From positions 124,001-188,000 of the forward strand of contig NZ_RCDA01000001.1 of assembly GCF_003664325.1 (NCBI RefSeq): a stretch of DNA of 64,000 nucleotides. Direction: 5' to 3'. Made by a program: the position numbers and the translations under genes. The DNA comes from Alkalispirillum mobile. GTDB lineage: Bacteria > Pseudomonadota > Gammaproteobacteria > Nitrococcales > Halorhodospiraceae. A model generated the notes under the pieces. The model saw nothing but the letters and a program-made list of their open reading frames with translations. It did no database searches and was not told the origin of the DNA. This document shows, one piece after another, positions 8,492-17,294 of the stretch; the stretch's first letter is position 1; each line of letters begins with the position of its first letter.

Positions 8492-9790
8492 ATGAACTGG
8501 ATTTTCCTGGCGATCGTGCTGATCGCCTTTGCTACCGCGGCCTGGCGGGAGGTCCGCTTTGACGGCGGCCCGGGGGATGAGTCGCCCATGCAGGCGCTCT
8601 CCAGCGGCGTGATCGAATCTGCTGGAGGCGCCGTGGAGTTGGCGCTGGGGCTCGTTGGCGTCATGACCCTCTTCCTGGGTCTGATGAAGGTGGCGGAGGC
8701 CGGGGGGCTGCTGACGATTATCGCGAAGCTCATTCGCCCGGTCATGACCCGGCTCTTCCCGGACGTCCCTCCGGACCACCCCGCCATGGGGGCGATGATC
8801 CTTAATATGTCGGCCAATGCCCTGGGACTGGGGAACGCCGCCACCCCTTTCGGCATCCGGGCCATGCAGGAGCTTGACAAGCTCAACCCCCACCCCGGAA
8901 CGGCCACCAACTCCATGGCCCTGTTCCTCGCCATCAATACCTCCTCCATCACCCTGCTGCCGACGGGCGTCATTGCGTTGCGCGCCGCGGCGGGCTCCGA
9001 GGACCCGGCCGGCATCCTGCCGACCACCCTGGTGGCTACCATCTGCGCCACCATCGCGGCGGTCAGCGCCGCGACCCTGCTCCGGCGGTTCTTCCCCGCG
9101 GGCCCCCCGGATCCGGCAGTGCGCACGATGGAACGGCCCTGGGTGGAGGACAAGGCGGAGTCAGAGGCGCTCCCCGAGTATTCGAGCCAGGGGTACCCGC
9201 TGTGGGTTTCACTGGTGGCGCTGGGCGGACTGGTCGCGCTGATTCCGCTGACGGTGGCCTACGGGCAGGTCATCTCCCCCTGGATCGTGCCCGGTCTGAT
9301 GGTGGGCTTCCTGCTGTTCGGGGCGTTGCGCGGCGTTCGGATCTACGAGGTGTTCGTCGAGGGGGCGAAAGACGGTTTTCAGGTGGCGTTGCGGATCATC
9401 CCCTACCTCGTCGCTATTCTGGTCGCGGTGGGCATGTTTCGCGCCAGCGGCGCGATGGAGGCCATGGTCGGCGCCATCGGCGGGTTCACCGCCCGATTCG
9501 GCCTGCCGGCGGAGGCCCTGCCCATGGCCTTGTTACGGCCCCTGTCAGGCTCCGGTGCCTATGGGGTGATGGCCTCGATCATCAATGACCCGGCGATTGG
9601 TCCGGACAGCTATGTCGGTTACCTGGTGACCACCTTGCAGGGGTCCACGGAGACCACCTTCTATGTGCTGGCCGTTTACTTTGGTGCGGTGCAGGTGCGA
9701 CGGATACGCCACACCCTGGCTGCGGCGCTGACCGCTGACGTGGTGGCGGTGGTGGCCGCCGTGGCCATTTGCAGTTACTTGTTCCTGTAA
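8492..9790 (+). CDS. Fused SpmA-SpmB-type nucleoside-recognition membrane protein
   Basis: A 432-residue membrane protein combining two Gate (nucleoside-recognition) domains, equivalent to Bacillus spore maturation proteins SpmA (about 1-200) and SpmB (about 230-430). Visible marks are NMSANALGLGNAATPFGIRAM with the following AINTSSITLLPTGV in the first half, and PLSGSGAYGVMASI with QGSTETTFYVLAVYFGAV in the second. In non-sporulating Proteobacteria the fusion is common and its function is unknown; transport across the inner membrane is presumed. The start ATG follows GGGGAGCAGG. Its 3' end overlaps the convergent HEAT-like gene by 16 bases. Confidence 0.85.
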   Translation: MNWIFLAIVLIAFATAAWREVRFDGGPGDESPMQALSSGVIESAGGAVELALGLVGVMTLFLGLMKVAEAGGLLTIIAKLIRPVMTRLFPDVPPDHPAMGAMILNMSANALGLGNAATPFGIRAMQELDKLNPHPGTATNSMALFLAINTSSITLLPTGVIALRAAAGSEDPAGILPTTLVATICATIAAVSAATLLRRFFPAGPPDPAVRTMERPWVEDKAESEALPEYSSQGYPLWVSLVALGGLVALIPLTVAYGQVISPWIVPGLMVGFLLFGALRGVRIYEVFVEGAKDGFQVALRIIPYLVAILVAVGMFRASGAMEAMVGAIGGFTARFGLPAEALPMALLRPLSGSGAYGVMASIINDPAIGPDSYVGYLVTTLQGSTETTFYVLAVYFGAVQVRRIRHTLAAALTADVVAVVAAVAICSYLFL

Positions 9791-11157
9791 TGATCGGCGC
9801 CGGCCGGTTCGGAGGCTGCGCCGGTCTGGTTCAGGGCCTCGGCGATGAGCCGTCGGGCGCGGGGCCAGGCGCCGGCCTCGGCAGCCTGTTCGAGGTCCGC
9901 CAGCAGGTGGCGGATAGTGTCGAGCCGTTTCAGGCGGGTCCGGCCGGCGTGCCGGCCAGCGGTCTCCAGGGCCGCGACCCGCGTCTGCGCCGTGCGCAGC
10001 AGCTCCGGCAGGGGGAAGCCGCTGTGCCAGGGGGTCTGCCGAAGCGCTTGATGCAGTTGCCGCGCGTGGCGGAGCAGGGCGGTGGCGTCGGTCGGGTCCA
10101 GCCGGTCGGCCTTGTCCAGCAGCCCTGCGATGACCGTATGCTGGTCCAGGAACCGGCGCGCATCCGCGCACCAGCACTCCAGTCGCCAGTAGCGGGTGCG
10201 GTACCTGGCCTCTGCGGTCGGGTCCGCCCCGAGCGCCAGCCATGAGCGCCGGCTGCGGGCCAGCCGGCACTTCAGGGCGCCCAGCCGCTCTTCCGTGGGC
10301 TCCGGGTCTGCAGTCAGGTCGTGGGCCAGTTGCTCCAACGCTGTAAGAAGCGTTTGCTCATGCTCGGTGGCTTGCGGTGCTTTGCGGGCAGCACAGAATG
10401 TCCTGGCGCGCTCGAAGCGTTCGGCCAGCAGCGGCTCCGGTGCCGGCTCCAGTTGCGTCCATTGGTTTTCCAGTCGTTGCCGTCGTGCCTGCAAGTCATC
10501 CGTCCACCGGGATCGGCCGAGCCCTTCCATGGCCTCGCACAAGGCCACGGCCTGCTCCTGAACGGATGCTTCAACGGCCTGGCTCTCCAGCAGTTCGTCA
10601 AGCCGCCGCCGTGCCAGCCGCGCGACCCCGCGATCGTCACACCGTGCGACAATGCTCTCCAGGGCCTCCGGGTCTTCCAACAGGCTGACGGCGTATTTCC
10701 GTTGCCGGCGGACGGGGTCGTGGAGTGCGGCTTGCAGGCAGGCCTGTGGGCTGGCCAGGCAGCCCAACGCCTCGCGCCTTACCCGCTCCAGCCGCGCGGA
10801 CTGGGCCAGGTGGGCTAGCACGGTGCGGTCCGGGCAAAGCCGGACGGCTTCCAGCACCGGCCCCAGGTCCCCGCCCCAGTCGTCGCTCTTGAGCAGATAG
10901 CTGTAACGGGCGACGGCGGCCTCCCGCACCGCCCGTGGCTGGTCTTCGGACAGGCAGTGCCGCACAGTGGGCAGGTCGCGGAGGCGCTTAATCGCCGAAG
11001 CGCGCAGTGCCGGATCCTCCTCGCTGATTGCCAAGGCCTGGAGTTGCACTTGATGGCCCGGGTTGTCCGGGCATAATGCGCCAGGGTCCGGCGGCGGCGC
11101 CTCTGCGTCCCGTTCGCTGGCTTTCAGCAGTTTTTTGATGAGGTCCGTGGGGCTCAT
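9775..11157 (-). CDS. HEAT-repeat-like protein, possible DUF349 relative
   Basis: A 460-residue, Arg- and Ala-rich soluble protein without signal peptide. The first ~200 residues consist of short helical units such as DPALRASAIKRLRDLP, QPRAVREAAVARYSYL and RLERVRREALGCLAS, resembling HEAT repeats. The rest is long helices with coiled-coil character (DDLQARRQRLENQWTQLEP; RARRLIAEALNQ). This layout resembles gammaproteobacterial DUF349 proteins (N-terminal repeats, then helical RLxxxW-type segments), but I cannot confirm full DUF349 units. Function unknown. It is divergent from the SLAC1-type gene and overlaps the end of the SpmAB fusion gene by 16 bases. Confidence 0.65.
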   Translation of the reverse strand: MSPTDLIKKLLKASERDAEAPPPDPGALCPDNPGHQVQLQALAISEEDPALRASAIKRLRDLPTVRHCLSEDQPRAVREAAVARYSYLLKSDDWGGDLGPVLEAVRLCPDRTVLAHLAQSARLERVRREALGCLASPQACLQAALHDPVRRQRKYAVSLLEDPEALESIVARCDDRGVARLARRRLDELLESQAVEASVQEQAVALCEAMEGLGRSRWTDDLQARRQRLENQWTQLEPAPEPLLAERFERARTFCAARKAPQATEHEQTLLTALEQLAHDLTADPEPTEERLGALKCRLARSRRSWLALGADPTAEARYRTRYWRLECWCADARRFLDQHTVIAGLLDKADRLDPTDATALLRHARQLHQALRQTPWHSGFPLPELLRTAQTRVAALETAGRHAGRTRLKRLDTIRHLLADLEQAAEAGAWPRARRLIAEALNQTGAASEPAGADHYRNK

Positions 11158-11311
11158 GGCGTGGCGTATTCCGGCGTCGCTGGGCCGTTCAGGCCGAGTG
11201 CGGGCAGTGTAACCCGGTTAGCGCGCTCGAATCATGGTTTGGGGCTGGTGCGAGCATGGTCTGACCCGTTAACATTATTTATTGATCTTGAATGTATATG
11301 AGGGGGTTTTA

Positions 11312-12283
11312 ATGGCCGAGTCGCAATTGCCCGGGCGTAGCCTGGAGCACATGCCCATCCCGCTGTTCGCCACCGTCATGGGTACCGCTGGTCTCGCGCT
11401 GGCGTGGCGCGCCGCCGAAGGGGCATGGGGTTGGTCTGCTGGAATCAGCGTCGGGCTCACCGTCCTCGTGGTGGCTCTGTTCGCTTTTCTTTCAGTAGCT
11501 TATGTGATGAAGTTTGTCCGGTATCGGGATGCCGTCAAGGCGGAGTTTCACCACCCGGTCAAGATGAACTTCTTCCCGGCCATCTCCATCAGCCTGGTGT
11601 TGGTGGCTATGCTGCTCCAGCCGCACGTGACCTGGCTGGCCGGCGCTTTCTGGTTGCTTGGCGCGGCGCTCCATATCACGTTCACGTTGGTGGTCATGAG
11701 CATCTGGATTGGCCAGCGCCAGTTCGAGATCGCCCATATCAACCCCGCCTGGTTCATCCCCGTGGTGGGTAACGTGCTGATGCCGCTGGCGGGCGTGCCG
11801 TTGGGTTTTGTGGAACTCTCGTGGTTTTTCTTCAGCGTTGGGGTGGTGTTCTGGCTGGTTCTGATGACCCTGATGTTCTACCGCTTCATTTTCCATGACC
11901 CCTTGCCGGAGCGCCTGCTGCCGACGCTGGCCATCCTGCTGGCACCCCCGGCGGTTGGCTTCCTGGCCTGGACGGACCTGAATGGCGGTGACATCAACGC
12001 CTTCGGGCGGGTCCTGTACTACACGGGGCTGTTCACCTTCCTGCTGCTGGTGATCCGGGCACGGGGCTTTGGCAGGCTGCCCTTTTTCCTGTCCTGGTGG
12101 GCCTATTCCTTCCCGGTGGCCGCTTTCAGCATCGCCACCCTGACCATGGCGTCCATGGTGCCGTCCACGTTCCTTGCCGTGGTGGGGGCGCTGTTGGTGC
12201 TGCTGACCACGGCGCTGGTGATCGCCTTGGTGGTGATGACCCTGAAGGCGGCGCGCGCGGGCAAGATCTGCGTGCCGGAGTGA
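11312..12283 (+). CDS. SLAC1/TehA-family anion channel-like protein
   Basis: A 323-residue protein with ten predicted helices of the TehA/SLAC1/Mae1 family, whose members conduct anions, export sulfite or transport C4-dicarboxylates. Recognisable elements are MPIPLFATVMGTAGLALAW at the start, HPVKMNFFPAISIS after helix two, NPAWFIPVVGNVLMPLAG and the PFFLSWWAYSFPVAAFSIAT segment near the end. ATG 11312 has AGGGGG 5 bases upstream; an in-frame upstream start at 11282 lacks one. A weak promoter (TTAACA 11269-11274, TGTATA 11293-11298) may precede it. Sulfite export would suit this organism, but substrate is not determinable. Confidence 0.82.
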   Translation: MAESQLPGRSLEHMPIPLFATVMGTAGLALAWRAAEGAWGWSAGISVGLTVLVVALFAFLSVAYVMKFVRYRDAVKAEFHHPVKMNFFPAISISLVLVAMLLQPHVTWLAGAFWLLGAALHITFTLVVMSIWIGQRQFEIAHINPAWFIPVVGNVLMPLAGVPLGFVELSWFFFSVGVVFWLVLMTLMFYRFIFHDPLPERLLPTLAILLAPPAVGFLAWTDLNGGDINAFGRVLYYTGLFTFLLLVIRARGFGRLPFFLSWWAYSFPVAAFSIATLTMASMVPSTFLAVVGALLVLLTTALVIALVVMTLKAARAGKICVPE

Positions 12284-12307
12284 GCCGGCACGCAGCATCG
12301 CCCACGG

Positions 12308-13273
12308 CTACAACGTGACCGGGCCGCGGTCGTGCGGTGCGTTGTAGTCCACCGTCGGGCCCAGCGGGATGATCCGTGTGGGGTTGATCATCGGGTGGCT
12401 GGTGAAGTAGTGGCGCTTGATATGGTCCAGATCGACCGTACCGGCCACGTTTTCCACCTGGTAGAGCTGGCAGGTGTACGCCCATAGGTTGGGGTAGTCT
12501 GCCAGCCGGCGGACATTGCACTTGAAGTGGCTCACGTAGACCGGATCGAAGCGGACGAGGGTGGTGAACAGTCGCCAATCCGCTTCGGTTACCCGGTCGC
12601 CGGCGAGGAAGGGCTGTCGGGACAGCCGCTCCTCCAGCTGATCCAGCGCCTCGAACAGGTTGGTAACGGCCTCCTCGTAAGCCTCCTGGCGGGTGGCAAA
12701 GCCGGCCTTGTAGACGCCGTTGTTTACGCGATCGTAGACAAAGGCGTTAATCCGGTCGATGTCGTCCCGCACGGCTTCCGGGTAGAAATCCCGGTCGGCG
12801 CGCCCATGGTCGTCAAAGGCGCTGTTCAGCATGCGGATAATCTCCGCCGACTCGTTATTGACAATGGTGCCGCGCACCTTGTCCCAGAGGGTGGGTACCG
12901 TGACCCGCCCGGTGTAGTCCGGCTTGGCCTTAAGGTAGACCTGGTGCAAGTACTCGCACCCGTTTACCCGGTCGGGTGTGGCCCCCGGGTTATCAGAGAA
13001 GTGCCAGCCCCCCTCGCCCATGAAGGGGTCCACCACGGAGACATCGATAACGGATTCTAGCCCCTTGAGGTGACGCAGGATCAGCGTGCGATGGGCCCAG
13101 GGGCAGGCGAGCGAGACATAAAGATGGTAGCGGCCCGGCTCGGCCGGGTAGCCGGAACGCCCATCGGGGGTGACCCAGTCGCGGAATCGGGTGTCCGGCC
13201 GCTCGAAGCGACCGCCCGTACTCTCGGTGTCGTACCAGTCTTCGTGCCAGACACCATCAACCAACAGGCCCAT
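12308..13273 (-). CDS. yqjG: Glutathionyl-hydroquinone reductase (YqjG/ECM4-type glutathione transferase)
   Basis: Cytosolic Xi-class glutathione transferase that reduces glutathionyl-hydroquinones with glutathione. The 321-residue protein has the catalytic SLACPWAHRT motif (Cys at about 57), the family's long insert VDPFMGEGGWHFSD, the thioredoxin-fold cis-Pro region TVPTLWDK, and the helical C-terminal domain with NNGVYKAGFATRQEAYEEAV and LFTTLVRFDPVYVSHFKCN. Length matches the family. wrbA lies immediately upstream on the same strand, making a quinone-detoxification pair. High certainty. Confidence 0.93.
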   Translation of the reverse strand: MGLLVDGVWHEDWYDTESTGGRFERPDTRFRDWVTPDGRSGYPAEPGRYHLYVSLACPWAHRTLILRHLKGLESVIDVSVVDPFMGEGGWHFSDNPGATPDRVNGCEYLHQVYLKAKPDYTGRVTVPTLWDKVRGTIVNNESAEIIRMLNSAFDDHGRADRDFYPEAVRDDIDRINAFVYDRVNNGVYKAGFATRQEAYEEAVTNLFEALDQLEERLSRQPFLAGDRVTEADWRLFTTLVRFDPVYVSHFKCNVRRLADYPNLWAYTCQLYQVENVAGTVDLDHIKRHYFTSHPMINPTRIIPLGPTVDYNAPHDRGPVTL

Positions 13274-13298
13274 GGCTGCTCTCCCGGTGGGGCGGGCC

Positions 13299-13898
13299 TT
13301 AGCCCGCCAGCTTCTGGCTGATTTCCGCCACGTGGCGGCCCTGGAAACGCGCGATGGTCAGCTCGTTCTCCGAGGGCTGACGGCTCCCGTCGGGACCGGC
13401 CAGCGTGGTGGCGCCGTAGGGCGTGCCGCCGCTGATCTCGTCCATGTTGGCCAGTTCGGCGCAACTGTAGGGCACACCCACAATGACCATCCCGTGGTGC
13501 ATCAGAGTGGTCTGCATGGAGGTTAGCGTGGTCTCTTGGCCACCATGCTGTGAGCCGGTGGAGCTGAAAACGCTGCCCACCTTGCCGATCAGCTTGCCTT
13601 GGGCCCAGAGGGCGCCGGTCTGGTCCAGGAAGTTGCGCATCTGGCCGGCCATGTTGCCGAAGCGGGTTGGTGAGCCAATGATCAACCCGTCGTAGTCAGC
13701 CAGTTCATCCGGCCGAGCCAACGGGGCGTCGTCCGGCTGCGCACCGGCATTCTTTAGCGCCTCCTCACTCATGACTTCGGGCACCCGCTTGACGTCGACC
13801 CGGGTGCCCTCGACCTGGCGGGCGCCTTCGGCGACAGCGTCGGCTATGGTCCGGATGTGGCCGTACATGCTGTAGTAGAGCACTAGAATCTTGGCCAT
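13299..13898 (-). CDS. wrbA: NAD(P)H:quinone oxidoreductase WrbA
   Basis: Tetrameric FMN flavoprotein making two-electron reductions of quinones. The 199-residue product has the flavodoxin-like phosphate loop [12 protein letters not shown], the family motif [20 protein letters not shown], and [13 protein letters not shown] with PYSCAEL and GGTPYGATT. Start ATG 13898 is preceded by AAGGAG; an upstream extension to 13946 is not homologous. It sits 25 bases before yqjG on the same strand, and a 63-base gap separates it from moeA, so the three may form one minus-strand transcript. Confidence 0.94.
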   Translation of the reverse strand: MAKILVLYYSMYGHIRTIADAVAEGARQVEGTRVDVKRVPEVMSEEALKNAGAQPDDAPLARPDELADYDGLIIGSPTRFGNMAGQMRNFLDQTGALWAQGKLIGKVGSVFSSTGSQHGGQETTLTSMQTTLMHHGMVIVGVPYSCAELANMDEISGGTPYGATTLAGPDGSRQPSENELTIARFQGRHVAEISQKLAG

Positions 13899-13961
13899 GC
13901 TGCACACTCCTTTTGGCGGTTCGGGGATTGCAAGGCCGGCCCACAAGGCGGGCCGGTACGC

Positions 13962-15224
13962 TTACATCAAACCGTGGAAGGGCTGCACCATGACGGTTTC
14001 GCCCGCCTCCACGCTTCCCGCATTGTAAGGCAGCACGATGAAACAATTGGCCCGCGATACGGAACTCAGAATCCCGGAGCCCTGTGCGCCGGTGGTGCGC
14101 ACCTCCGGTTGCCCCGACTCGTTCCAGCTGAGGATGCCGCGTTGGAACTCCATCCGCCCCGGCCGTTTACGCAGCGGCTCGGCACACCGGACCGGGAAGT
14201 ACTGGTCCGGCTCCGGCTGGGCGCCCATCATGTGGAGCAGGGCGGGGCGGGTGATCTGGTACCAGGTGGCCATCACCGAGACCGGGTTACCCGGCAGGCC
14301 GAAGAAGAGGGCGCGCCCCAGCCGGCCGTAGGCCAGCGGACGACCCGGGCGCAGGGCGACCTTCCAGAAGTCCACCTCGCCGAGGGCATCCAGGGTGTCC
14401 TTGACGTAGTCTGCCTCGCCGACGGACACGCCGCCGGAGGTGACCAGCACGTCGGCAAACGCCGAGGCCTCGCGGAAAGCCCGCTCCAGGCTCTCCTTGT
14501 CATCACCCACGACGCCCATGTCCACTGCCTCCACGCCCAGGCGCTGCATGGCCGCGAACAGGGTGTAGCGGTTGGAATCGTAAATCTGGCCGGGACCCAG
14601 CGGTTGGCCAACGCCCTGCAACTCGTCACCGGTTGAAAAGAAGGCCACGCGCAGTCGCCGGAAGACGGAGATCTCCACCAGTCCGGCGGACGCCATCACC
14701 CCCAACTCGGCCGGCCCGATTCGCTGCCCTGCCGCGAGGATGCGCTCCCCCTCCGCCAGATCCTCGCCGGCCCGGCGCACGTGGTTCCCTGAGGGATGGG
14801 GCCCGTGGACACGGATACGGTCGCCGACGCGGTCGGCCTGTTCTTGCATGATCACCGTGTCACCCCCGGCAGGCATGGGGGCACCGGTCATGATGCGGAT
14901 GCACTCCCCGGAGCCCAGCTCGCCGTCGAAGGTTTCACCCGCGAGCGTCCGGCCCACAACCTCAAGATCGGTAGCGCCGTCGCCGGCCACGTCCTGGCCG
15001 CGAACCGCGTAACCATCCATGGCCGAGTTGTCGTGCGCGGGCACGGGAACCGGGGAGTGAACGTCCTCGGCGAGCACCCGGTTAAGCGCGTCACGCAGGG
15101 CCACGCGCTCGCGCGTAGTCACCGGTTGAATCCCGGCCTTGATGCGGGCGCGGGCCTCTTCCACCGGCAGGCCGCCGGCGTGGTTGTCACAGCAAGATTG
15201 GCTAGCTTGTGCGGATTGGCTCAT
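13962..15224 (-). CDS. moeA: Molybdopterin molybdotransferase MoeA
   Basis: Inserts molybdate into adenylylated molybdopterin, the metal-loading step of Mo-cofactor synthesis. The 420-residue protein carries PVPAHDNSAMDGYAVR, GECIRIMTGAPMPAGGDTVI, VTSGGVSVGEADYVKDTL (MPT-binding loop), PGRPLAYGRLG and FGLPGNPVSVMATW. Start ATG 15224 is preferred; the longer frame to 15290 enters the divergent DUF6494 promoter. The N-terminus has an unusual SCCDNH Cys-Cys-His patch. It likely supplies cofactor for the formate dehydrogenase and, for tungsten, the aldehyde oxidoreductase in this window. Confidence 0.95.
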   Translation of the reverse strand: MSQSAQASQSCCDNHAGGLPVEEARARIKAGIQPVTTRERVALRDALNRVLAEDVHSPVPVPAHDNSAMDGYAVRGQDVAGDGATDLEVVGRTLAGETFDGELGSGECIRIMTGAPMPAGGDTVIMQEQADRVGDRIRVHGPHPSGNHVRRAGEDLAEGERILAAGQRIGPAELGVMASAGLVEISVFRRLRVAFFSTGDELQGVGQPLGPGQIYDSNRYTLFAAMQRLGVEAVDMGVVGDDKESLERAFREASAFADVLVTSGGVSVGEADYVKDTLDALGEVDFWKVALRPGRPLAYGRLGRALFFGLPGNPVSVMATWYQITRPALLHMMGAQPEPDQYFPVRCAEPLRKRPGRMEFQRGILSWNESGQPEVRTTGAQGSGILSSVSRANCFIVLPYNAGSVEAGETVMVQPFHGLM

Positions 15225-15271
15225 GATGTAGTCGTTCCGGTTCCCACGAATGAATGACAGGAGGTTGCACC

Positions 15272-15484
15272 ATGTTGGATGAAGATGCACTGAACATGCA
15301 GATCCGTAAATTCCTCAAGCAGGTCGGCGTGACCTCGCAGCGCGAGATCGAAAAAGCGGTGCAGGCGGGGCTGGAGGATGGCAGCCTGAAGCTCGGTGAT
15401 AGCCTTCACGCGAAGGTCCGCCTGACCGTCGACGGCGTAGGGGTAGACCACGAGGTCACGGCGGACCTGGAACTCAAGGGCTGA
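15272..15484 (+). CDS. DUF6494 small protein
   Basis: A 70-residue soluble protein matching the DUF6494 family (NMQIRKFLKQVGVTSQREIE at the N-terminus, an acidic C-terminal part). Function unknown. ATG 15272 has CAGGAGGT 6 bases upstream, a strong site, supporting this start over an upstream ATG. It sits alone between moeA and moaA, both on the opposite strand, near the formate dehydrogenase operon. Conserved placement beside molybdo-enzyme genes would suggest a role there, but that is inference. Confidence 0.78.
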   Translation: MLDEDALNMQIRKFLKQVGVTSQREIEKAVQAGLEDGSLKLGDSLHAKVRLTVDGVGVDHEVTADLELKG

Positions 15485-15525
15485 GCGGCCGGTTTCGCGC
15501 AAGCCCGGACCGGCGGCAGTGTCGT

Positions 15526-16524
15526 TCAGCCGCCGGTCATGTTCATGTGACGCATGATCACCGGCTTGGCCCCCAGGTTGAAGTCATGGCCCTTGGGTTT
15601 GATCGCCATGGAGTCGCGGATCGCCTGTTTCAGCGGCTCCAACTCACCGGGATTGGCGCGCAGGACGCGGCGCAGATCCATCGAGTGCTCCTGCCCGAGG
15701 CAAAGGAGCAGCCGGCCCTCGGTGGTCACCCGGACCCGGTTACAGCTCTCGCAGAAGTTATGGCTGTGCGGTGAGATGAAACCAACCTTGCTGCCGGTGC
15801 CGCTTACCTTGAAATAGCGGGACGGCCCCCCGGTGCTGACGGTGGTGGGCACCAGTTCATAGCGGGTGGCGATGCGCTCTCGCACTTCATCGCTGGACAT
15901 GTAGACCTCGGCACGATCGTGATCGTCGATCTCGCCCAGCGGCATCTCCTCAATGAAGCTGATATCCAGGCCCCGCTCGACGACGTAATCCACCAGATCG
16001 ATGATTTCGTCATCGTTGCGGTTTTTCATGGCCACCGTGTTGATCTTAATCCCCTCGAAACCAGCCTCGCGGGCCGCCTCGATGCCGTCCAGCACCTTGT
16101 CGAGCTTGCCGGTGCGGGTGATCCGGTGGAAGCGGTCCGGGTCCAGGCTGTCGAGGCTGATGTTCAGGCGTCGAACGCCCGCCCGGCGGAGGTCGTCGGC
16201 GTAGCGGGTGAGTTGCGAGCCGTTGGTGGTCATCACCAGCTCACGCAGACCGGGTAGCTGCCCAAGTTCTTCAAACAGCCCCATGACGTTGCTGCGCACC
16301 AGTGGCTCACCCCCGGTGATACGGATTTTCCCGACACCGAGTTCGGTGAAAGCCCGGCCCAGGGTAGCCAGCTCCTCCAGGGTGAGGATCTGGGCCTTGG
16401 GCAGGAACTGCATGTCCTCGCTCATGCAGTACACGCACCGGAAGTCACACCGGTCGGTGACCGATATGCGCACGTAGGTGACCCGGCGTCCGAAGCGGTC
16501 GATCAGCTGGCTCTCGCTGGTCAT
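15526..16524 (-). CDS. moaA: GTP 3',8-cyclase MoaA
   Basis: Radical-SAM enzyme catalysing the first step of molybdopterin synthesis (GTP to 3',8-cyclo-7,8-dihydro-GTP). The N-terminal cluster motif is CDFRCVYC; the C-terminal GTP-binding cluster uses [10 protein letters not shown] with a downstream Cys in LLLCLG, and the chain ends in the conserved Gly-Gly tail. [10 protein letters not shown] and [14 protein letters not shown] are typical. ATG 16524 is preferred with GAGG about 9 bases upstream. It reads away from the formate dehydrogenase operon, which starts 242 bases to its right. Confidence 0.96.
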   Translation of the reverse strand: MTSESQLIDRFGRRVTYVRISVTDRCDFRCVYCMSEDMQFLPKAQILTLEELATLGRAFTELGVGKIRITGGEPLVRSNVMGLFEELGQLPGLRELVMTTNGSQLTRYADDLRRAGVRRLNISLDSLDPDRFHRITRTGKLDKVLDGIEAAREAGFEGIKINTVAMKNRNDDEIIDLVDYVVERGLDISFIEEMPLGEIDDHDRAEVYMSSDEVRERIATRYELVPTTVSTGGPSRYFKVSGTGSKVGFISPHSHNFCESCNRVRVTTEGRLLLCLGQEHSMDLRRVLRANPGELEPLKQAIRDSMAIKPKGHDFNLGAKPVIMRHMNMTGG

Positions 16525-16766
16525 GAATCCCATCCTCAAGTGCTTGTGCCCTCAAAGGTTACCGGGCGTGTTTCGGCGTCTGGCCGCAGTATCGCCCAAA
16601 GCTTCCGGGGTATCAATTGATTGAACCCCTTGTGCAATGCCGTTTCCGAACCGCAGCATGACCATTCTGGGTAGGTAGCCTATCCTGAAGGGATAGAGTG
16701 ATTGCCTGTTTTGGCTGCCTGACACGGTGGCCTTGGTTGAGTCAGAAAGGAGCACTTCAGAGAACC
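16525..16766. promoter_or_regulatory. Divergent region between moaA and the formate dehydrogenase operon
   Basis: A 242-base spacer with two dyads. One is GGGGT-A-TCAAT..ATTGA-ACCCC at 16607-16629. The other is CTATCC-TGAAG-GGATAG at 16680-16696. It must contain promoters for both moaA and the formate dehydrogenase genes. I see no canonical sigma-70 pair or sigma-54 TGGC/TGC element; the dyads are candidate operators or leader hairpins. A GAAAGGAG lies about 14 bases before the first coding start, farther than usual. Confidence 0.4.
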
Positions 16767-17294
16767 ATGCAAGAGACAAACCAGAGCGCGAACGAGGGTG
16801 GGTTCGATGCGACGACCCGGCTGCCGGTGGGCGTGATTATGGCGCTGACCGGGGGGCGTTGGGAATTGAACGGGGCCGTGGTGGGGAAGCGCTTTGCCAG
16901 TGACCGGGTGCAGCGCGCGCCGCTGCGGCAGGCCGAGGATTCGGAGTTATGGCTGTGGACCGGGCTGCACCTTCGGCTGCGGATGCGGTACGTGGACGAT
17001 TATGCGTTGAACATCAATGACGATGCGCCCGCCTTGTTTGTCGTCTGTGGCCGCGATGCCGAAGGGGTACCGGTGCCCCGAATGGTGACCGTCAGTCCGG
17101 AAGAGGCCCAGGGCTCGGATGCGACCGACCTGCGTTCCGGCGCCGAAGAGGTACTCCGGACGGGCATGCCGCCTGAGGTGTACCGGTGGCTGGAACGGTT
17201 CGTGCTTGACAACTACAAGCCCAGGCGAAAGGGCGGCAAGAAAAAGCGTCGGACCGACCCCGAAGAGCAGTGGGGCAGAAAAGGAGGACAGTGA
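16767..17294 (+). CDS. DUF3305 protein, formate dehydrogenase-associated
   Basis: A 175-residue protein of the DUF3305 family, found next to Fdh genes in Proteobacteria. It starts with a short variable tail and then RLPVGVIMALTGGRWELNGAVVGK; the centre contains LWLWTGLHLRLRMRYVDDYALNINDDAPALFVVC, and the C-terminus is a basic tail (KPRRKGGKKKRR). No signal peptide or metal motif. Probably an assembly or maturation factor, but the activity is unknown. Its TGA overlaps the ATG of the next gene (TGATG), so translation is coupled. Start ATG 16767; an upstream extension is not conserved-looking. Confidence 0.8.
   Translation: MQETNQSANEGGFDATTRLPVGVIMALTGGRWELNGAVVGKRFASDRVQRAPLRQAEDSELWLWTGLHLRLRMRYVDDYALNINDDAPALFVVCGRDAEGVPVPRMVTVSPEEAQGSDATDLRSGAEEVLRTGMPPEVYRWLERFVLDNYKPRRKGGKKKRRTDPEEQWGRKGGQ

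Noticed and set aside
16607-16629. Possible FNR box upstream of the formate dehydrogenase genes
   Set aside because: The dyad reads ATCAATTGAT with half-sites in the wrong order and no four-base spacing, so it does not match TTGAT-N4-ATCAA.
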